Shown here in pieces: positions 5,889-9,068 of a stretch of 9,068 nucleotides of DNA; within the stretch, counting starts at the first letter, position 1; each line of letters opens with the position of its first letter. The stretch lies in assembly GCA_947456915.1 (NCBI GenBank), contig CANGUQ010000132.1:1-9068 (forward strand), read 5' to 3'. Made by a program: the position numbers and the translations under genes. The notes under the pieces are model-generated. The model saw only the letters and a program-made list of their open reading frames with translations. It searched no databases and had not been told where the DNA came from. The DNA is from Betaproteobacteria bacterium (GTDB lineage: Bacteria > Pseudomonadota > Gammaproteobacteria > Burkholderiales > CAIKXV01).

Positions 5889-7294
5889 GCGACGTGCCGC
5901 TCACCCTCACCGCGGCGCTGGCCGCGCTGGCGGCGAAGCAGGTCAGTGCCGTCGAACTGACCGAGCACGCGCTCGGGCGCGCGCGGCAGACGCAGCCGCA
6001 GCTGAACGCGTTCATCTCGCTCGAGGCGGACGCCGCGCTAGCGGCGGCACGCAGCGCCGATCAGGCGCGCGCGCGCGGCGAGGCCGGGCAGCGACCGCTG
6101 CTCGGTGTGCCGCTCGCGCACAAGGACATGTACTACCGCACGGGCAAGGTGGTGACCTGCGGTTCGCAGATCCGCCGCCAGTGGACCGCCGACACCACGG
6201 CGACCGTGCTCGCGCGGCTCGCCGAGGCCGGCGCAACGAGCCTGGGCAGTCTCAATCTGGCGGAGTTCGCATTCAGCCCGACCGGCCACAATGTCCACTT
6301 CGGCGACTGCTGCAACCCCTGGGATCCGGCCCGGGTGACCGGCGGCTCGTCCAGCGGCAGCGCCGCCGCGGTGGCGTCAGGCGTGGTGTTCGGTGCGCTG
6401 GGATCGGACACCGGCGGTTCGATCCGGCTGCCCGCCGCGTTCTGCGGGGTGAGCGGCATCAAGCCGACCTGGGGGCGCGTCAGTCGGGCCGGGGCGATGC
6501 CGCTGTCGCAGACGCTCGATCACGTCGGACCGCTGGCGCGCTCGGTGGCCGACTGCGCGCACCTGCTGCAGGCGATCGCCGGGCCGGACCCGGCCGACCC
6601 GACCGCCGCCGCCGAGCCGGTGCCCGATCTGATCGGCGCGCTGGGCGGGGACATCCGTGGCTGGCGCATCGGACTGCCGCAGGGCTATTTCGACCGCGAC
6701 CTCGACCCGGCGATCGCGGCAGCGCTCGCTGCGGCGGGGCAGGCGTTCGGCGAACTGGGCGCGCGGGTGGTGCCGGTGCAGATACCCGCCATCGATGCCC
6801 TGAACGCCGCTGCGAGCACGATCATGTGGGCGGAGGCGGCGAGCGCGCACCACGCGTGGCTGATCGACCGTCCCGAGCAGTACGGCGCACAGGTGCGGCT
6901 GCGGCTCGAGCACGGCGCCGCGATCACCGCGCTACAGTACCTGCGCGCGATGAAGCTGCGGGCGCCGGCGCTTGCCGATTTCTGCGCGCGCGTGTTCGGC
7001 GCCTGCGATCTGCTGCTCGCGCCGAGCCACTCGACCCCGGTGCCCACGCGCGCGGAGACCGATCTGGCCGACCGACCCGAGGCCGGCGCCGTGCTGGGCG
7101 CGCTGACGCGCCTCACGCGGCCGTTCAACTATCTGGGGCTGCCCACGGTGTCGCTGCCCGCCGGCTTCGACCGCCACGGCATGCCGATCGGGCTGCAACT
7201 GGTCGGGCGGCCGTGGTCGGAGGCGGCCCTGTGCACGGCGGGTGACGCGTTCCAGCGCGTCACCGACTGGCATCTGCGACGTCCCCCGGCCTGA
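5885..7294 (+). CDS. Amidase-signature hydrolase, AtzE/GatA-like
   Basis: The 469-residue product is a full-length amidase-signature enzyme. The Ser-cisSer-Lys triad is assignable: K80 in PLAHKDMYY, S155 in TGGSSSGSAAAVASG and nucleophile S179 in GSDTGGSIRLPAAFCG. The 24-residue spacing between the two Ser is the family's usual one. SGIKPTWGRVSRAGAMPLSQ (190-209) and HVGPLARSV complete the signature domain. A small GatC/AtzG-like gene overlaps its start, so it resembles AtzE, the 1-carboxybiuret hydrolase of cyanurate degradation, more than GatA of tRNA amidation; no GatB is nearby. In this purine context a carboxylated urea or ureido amide is a reasonable substrate guess. The final roughly 60 residues (RPFNYLGLPTVSLPAGF) follow the family pattern. 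Confidence 0.85.
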   Translation: MSDVPLTLTAALAALAAKQVSAVELTEHALGRARQTQPQLNAFISLEADAALAAARSADQARARGEAGQRPLLGVPLAHKDMYYRTGKVVTCGSQIRRQWTADTTATVLARLAEAGATSLGSLNLAEFAFSPTGHNVHFGDCCNPWDPARVTGGSSSGSAAAVASGVVFGALGSDTGGSIRLPAAFCGVSGIKPTWGRVSRAGAMPLSQTLDHVGPLARSVADCAHLLQAIAGPDPADPTAAAEPVPDLIGALGGDIRGWRIGLPQGYFDRDLDPAIAAALAAAGQAFGELGARVVPVQIPAIDALNAAASTIMWAEAASAHHAWLIDRPEQYGAQVRLRLEHGAAITALQYLRAMKLRAPALADFCARVFGACDLLLAPSHSTPVPTRAETDLADRPEAGAVLGALTRLTRPFNYLGLPTVSLPAGFDRHGMPIGLQLVGRPWSEAALCTAGDAFQRVTDWHLRRPPA

Positions 7295-7377
7295 TGCCGG
7301 TGCAGCCGCGCCGCGAGTCGCGCCCTGGTCCCGGGCGGCACACCGGTGCTCGGCACGGCGATTGCTTGCGTGACTGA
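7294..7377 (+). other. Possible 27-aa TGATG-linked short ORF after the amidase
   Basis: The amidase TGA is followed as TGATG by an ATG that opens a 27-codon frame starting MPVQPRRESRPGPGRHTG. It stops at 7375-7377, just before the ribosome binding site of the VOC gene. The peptide is Arg/Gly/Pro-rich with no recognisable domain. The rest of this 104-bp gap holds an 8-bp palindrome, CACCGGTG (7341-7348), and no convincing terminator (no T-run). As with the gap after upp, a bridging role is possible but unproven. Confidence 0.22.
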
Positions 7378-7386
7378 CGATACGAC

Positions 7387-7393
7387 AAGGAAG
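7387..7393 (+). promoter_or_regulatory. Shine-Dalgarno of the VOC gene
   Basis: AAGGAAG ends five bases before the ATG at 7399. It supports that start and independent initiation after the 104-bp gap. Confidence 0.6.
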
Positions 7394-7398
7394 CAACG

Positions 7399-7908
7399 AT
7401 GCCCATCACCGGCCTGCTGCACGTGGCAATCAAGACCGAGGACCTCGACACGACGGTGGCGTTCTACACCCGGCTGCTCGGGCTGCGCCTCGCGCCGCGT
7501 CCCGACTTCGGCTATCCGGGCGCGTGGATCGCGGTGCCCACACCGGTGGGCGAGGCGGTGATCCACATCTACGCTGGCGGTCCTGCACTCGGCCGCGACG
7601 GCACGGTCACGCCCGGCACCGGCGCGATCGATCACGTGTCGATCACGGCGGTAGGCTGGAACGACTTTCGCGATCGTTTCGCGCGCGCAGGGCTGCCGTG
7701 GCGCGAATTCCTGATCCCGGGCACGACCTACTGGCAGCTCTTCGTCTACGACCCCAGCGGCGTGCAGCTCGAACTGACCTTCGACGCGCATGCCGAGGGC
7801 ATCGCCACCCCGGTGGTCACCGATGCGATGCGCTATCGGGCGGGCGACTCGTTCTTCGATCGCGCGGCGTACACCGGACTTGCGGCGCGGCTCGCCGCGT
7901 TCGCCTGA
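7399..7908 (+). CDS. VOC-superfamily (glyoxalase/dioxygenase fold) protein
   Basis: The 169-residue product has the paired beta-alpha-beta-beta-beta modules of vicinal-oxygen-chelate proteins. Module one runs from GLLHVAIKTEDLDTTVAFY with LGLRL; module two runs from GAIDHVSITAVGWNDFRDRF and ends YDPSGVQLELTF. The four expected metal-ligand positions look filled: H8, H56 (AVIHIYA), H79 and E125. A roughly 40-residue C-terminal tail follows the fold. VOC enzymes include isomerases, epimerases, lyases and extradiol dioxygenases, so the reaction cannot be read from sequence. Its stop overlaps the amidohydrolase start as TGATG, so the two probably work on linked steps. The start is supported by a ribosome binding site at 7387-7393. 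Confidence 0.85.
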   Translation: MPITGLLHVAIKTEDLDTTVAFYTRLLGLRLAPRPDFGYPGAWIAVPTPVGEAVIHIYAGGPALGRDGTVTPGTGAIDHVSITAVGWNDFRDRFARAGLPWREFLIPGTTYWQLFVYDPSGVQLELTFDAHAEGIATPVVTDAMRYRAGDSFFDRAAYTGLAARLAAFA

Positions 7909-9068
7909 TGCGCCGCCGGATCAGTCGGCTGCGCGGTGCGCGAGCGCTGCTGGGAGACGCGCATACGCTCTCCCCCGGCGAGGTGGACATCACGCTGCTC
8001 GACGGTCGCATCGCGGCGATCGAACCGGCGAGCGGTGCGCCGCTGACGGCCGACGATCTGGACGCGCGTGGTCGTCTGGTCGTGCCCGGCACGATCAACG
8101 GCCACCAGCACTCGCACGAGCACTTCCAGAAGGGGCGGCTGGAGAACCTGCCGCTCGAGCTCTGGACACACTACCTGCGCTCGCCGAAGCCGGTGCCGTG
8201 GACGCCGCGCCAGGTCTACCTGCGCACGCTGGTGGGTGCGATCGAGGCGCTGCGCTCCGGCTGCACGACGCTGGTGGACGATCTCGCGCTGGGACCGGCG
8301 CTGCCGCGCGACCACCTGGCCGCCGTGCATCAGGCCTACGAGGACGTCGGCATCCGCGCGCTGGTCGGCCTCGCCATGTTCGACAAGCCGGTGGACACGC
8401 ATTTCCCCTACGTCGCCGACGAGTGCTCTGCGGCCGGGCTGGAACTGCTGCGCGCGATCCCGGTGCCCGATCGCGACGCGATGCTCGCGCTGTGCGACGA
8501 GCTCGCACGCACGCGCCACCCGTCGCGCAGCCGTGTCGGTACCGTGTTCTCTGCCTCCGCACCGATGCGCTGCACCGACGGGTTCCTGCGCGAGATCCGC
8601 ACGCTGGCCGACCGGCACGCGATGCCGGTGATCATCCACGTGCAGGAGACGCGCCTGCAGGTCGTGGCCGGCGCGCACTTCTACGGCTGCACGATGCTCG
8701 AGCACCTGAACCGGCTGGGCTTTCTCGCGCCCTCGACCAGCCTGATCCACGCGGTGTGGCTCAACCCGCGCGAGATGGAGATCCTCGCCCGCACCGGCGC
8801 AACCGCCCAGCACAACCCGTGGAGCAACCTCGCCATCGGCTCGGGCGTGCAGCCGATGCGCGAGCTGCTCGCAGCCGGGGTCAACGTGAGCCTGGGCTCC
8901 GACGGCACTGCCTCCAGCATGAGTACCAACATGCACACGGTGATGGGCAGCGCCGCCGGGCTGTCGAAGGTGCGCGAGGCCGAGTTCGAGCAGTGGATCA
9001 ATGCCGCCGAGGTGTTCTCCGCGGCCACCGTCGGCGGTGCGCGTGCGCTCGGCTACGGCGATGCGCTC
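7908..9068 (+). CDS. SsnA/AtzA-type metal-dependent amidohydrolase (3' end off window)
   Basis: The frame is open from the ATG at 7908 to the window end, giving 387 residues of an expected 440-480. It is a TIM-barrel amidohydrolase of the guanine deaminase / chlorohydrolase / SsnA branch. A beta-sandwich start (DITLLDGRIAAIEP) leads into PGTINGHQHSHEHFQKG with metal ligands H66 and H68. H244 and catalytic-type E247 lie in VIIHVQET, H281 in SLIHAVWL, and D332 in SLGSDGTASSMSTN; QHNPWSN (301-307) is the usual substrate-loop block. Enzymes of this branch deaminate or dechlorinate aminated heterocycles such as guanine, 8-oxoguanine, cytosine or s-triazines. In this operon an aminopurine or an opened-ring derivative is plausible. 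It is coupled to the VOC gene by TGATG and has no clear ribosome binding site of its own. Confidence 0.88.
   Translation, partial: MRRRISRLRGARALLGDAHTLSPGEVDITLLDGRIAAIEPASGAPLTADDLDARGRLVVPGTINGHQHSHEHFQKGRLENLPLELWTHYLRSPKPVPWTPRQVYLRTLVGAIEALRSGCTTLVDDLALGPALPRDHLAAVHQAYEDVGIRALVGLAMFDKPVDTHFPYVADECSAAGLELLRAIPVPDRDAMLALCDELARTRHPSRSRVGTVFSASAPMRCTDGFLREIRTLADRHAMPVIIHVQETRLQVVAGAHFYGCTMLEHLNRLGFLAPSTSLIHAVWLNPREMEILARTGATAQHNPWSNLAIGSGVQPMRELLAAGVNVSLGSDGTASSMSTNMHTVMGSAAGLSKVREAEFEQWINAAEVFSAATVGGARALGYGDAL

Noticed and set aside
4784..5968. Minus-strand frame of nearly 400 codons opposite upp
   Set aside because: It spans parts of four plus-strand genes with clear family signatures. 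Its own translation is Arg/Gln/His-rich with no recognised fold.
7295..7398. Possible intrinsic terminator between the amidase and VOC genes
   Set aside because: Short GC-rich palindromes occur (CGCGA/TCGCG around 7312-7322 and CACCGGTG at 7341-7348) but there is no long stem and no T-run.
1..9068. RNA genes, insertion sequences, attachment sites or CRISPR arrays
   Set aside because: No tRNA-like fold, transposase motif, terminal inverted repeats, target duplications or spaced direct repeats were found while reading both strands.

Overview
The window is very GC-rich, uses TGA at every stop codon I could read, and packs its genes tightly. This fits a high-GC proteobacterium, most likely a betaproteobacterium of the Burkholderiales type. 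That assignment rests on composition and protein character only; there is no rRNA or marker gene here to confirm it.

The layout is two divergent gene groups that start from a 53-bp spacer at 3462-3514. Leftward (minus strand) run an M20-family ureido/allantoate-type amidohydrolase (2148-3461), the allantoinase PuuE (1214-2134), a small two-helix membrane protein of unknown function (783-1193), and an Asp/Glu racemase / arylmalonate decarboxylase-like protein cut by the window start (1-700). Rightward (plus strand) run OHCU decarboxylase UraD (3515-4087), 5-hydroxyisourate hydrolase UraH (4087-4443), a second divergent transthyretin-like protein (4449-4811), a uracil phosphoribosyltransferase homologue (4811-5515), a small GatC/AtzG-like protein (5619-5888), a GatA/AtzE-type amidase (5885-7294), a VOC-fold protein (7399-7908), and an SsnA/AtzA-type metal-dependent amidohydrolase cut by the window end (7908-9068).

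The recognised core is the lower half of urate catabolism: hydroxyisourate to OHCU (UraH), OHCU to S-allantoin (UraD), allantoin to allantoate (PuuE), and then allantoate or a derived ureido acid (M20 enzyme). The enzyme that makes hydroxyisourate from urate, and any transporter or regulator, are not in this window. The second half of the plus-strand operon (UPRT homologue, AtzG/AtzE-like pair, VOC protein, amidohydrolase) has no place in the textbook pathway. It is physically and translationally coupled to the core, with TGATG or ATGA junctions, so it probably handles a side product, an alternative heterocycle or a carboxylated urea-type intermediate.

The most unusual points are: a tandem UraH paralogue that keeps two histidines but lacks the catalytic Arg, Tyr and terminal Ser; a racemase/decarboxylase-like protein with no cysteine at either expected catalytic position; a UPRT homologue with an altered PRPP loop in a catabolic operon; and short reading frames that start exactly at TGATG junctions and fill the otherwise empty gaps of the operon. 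No RNA genes, mobile elements or CRISPR arrays were seen.
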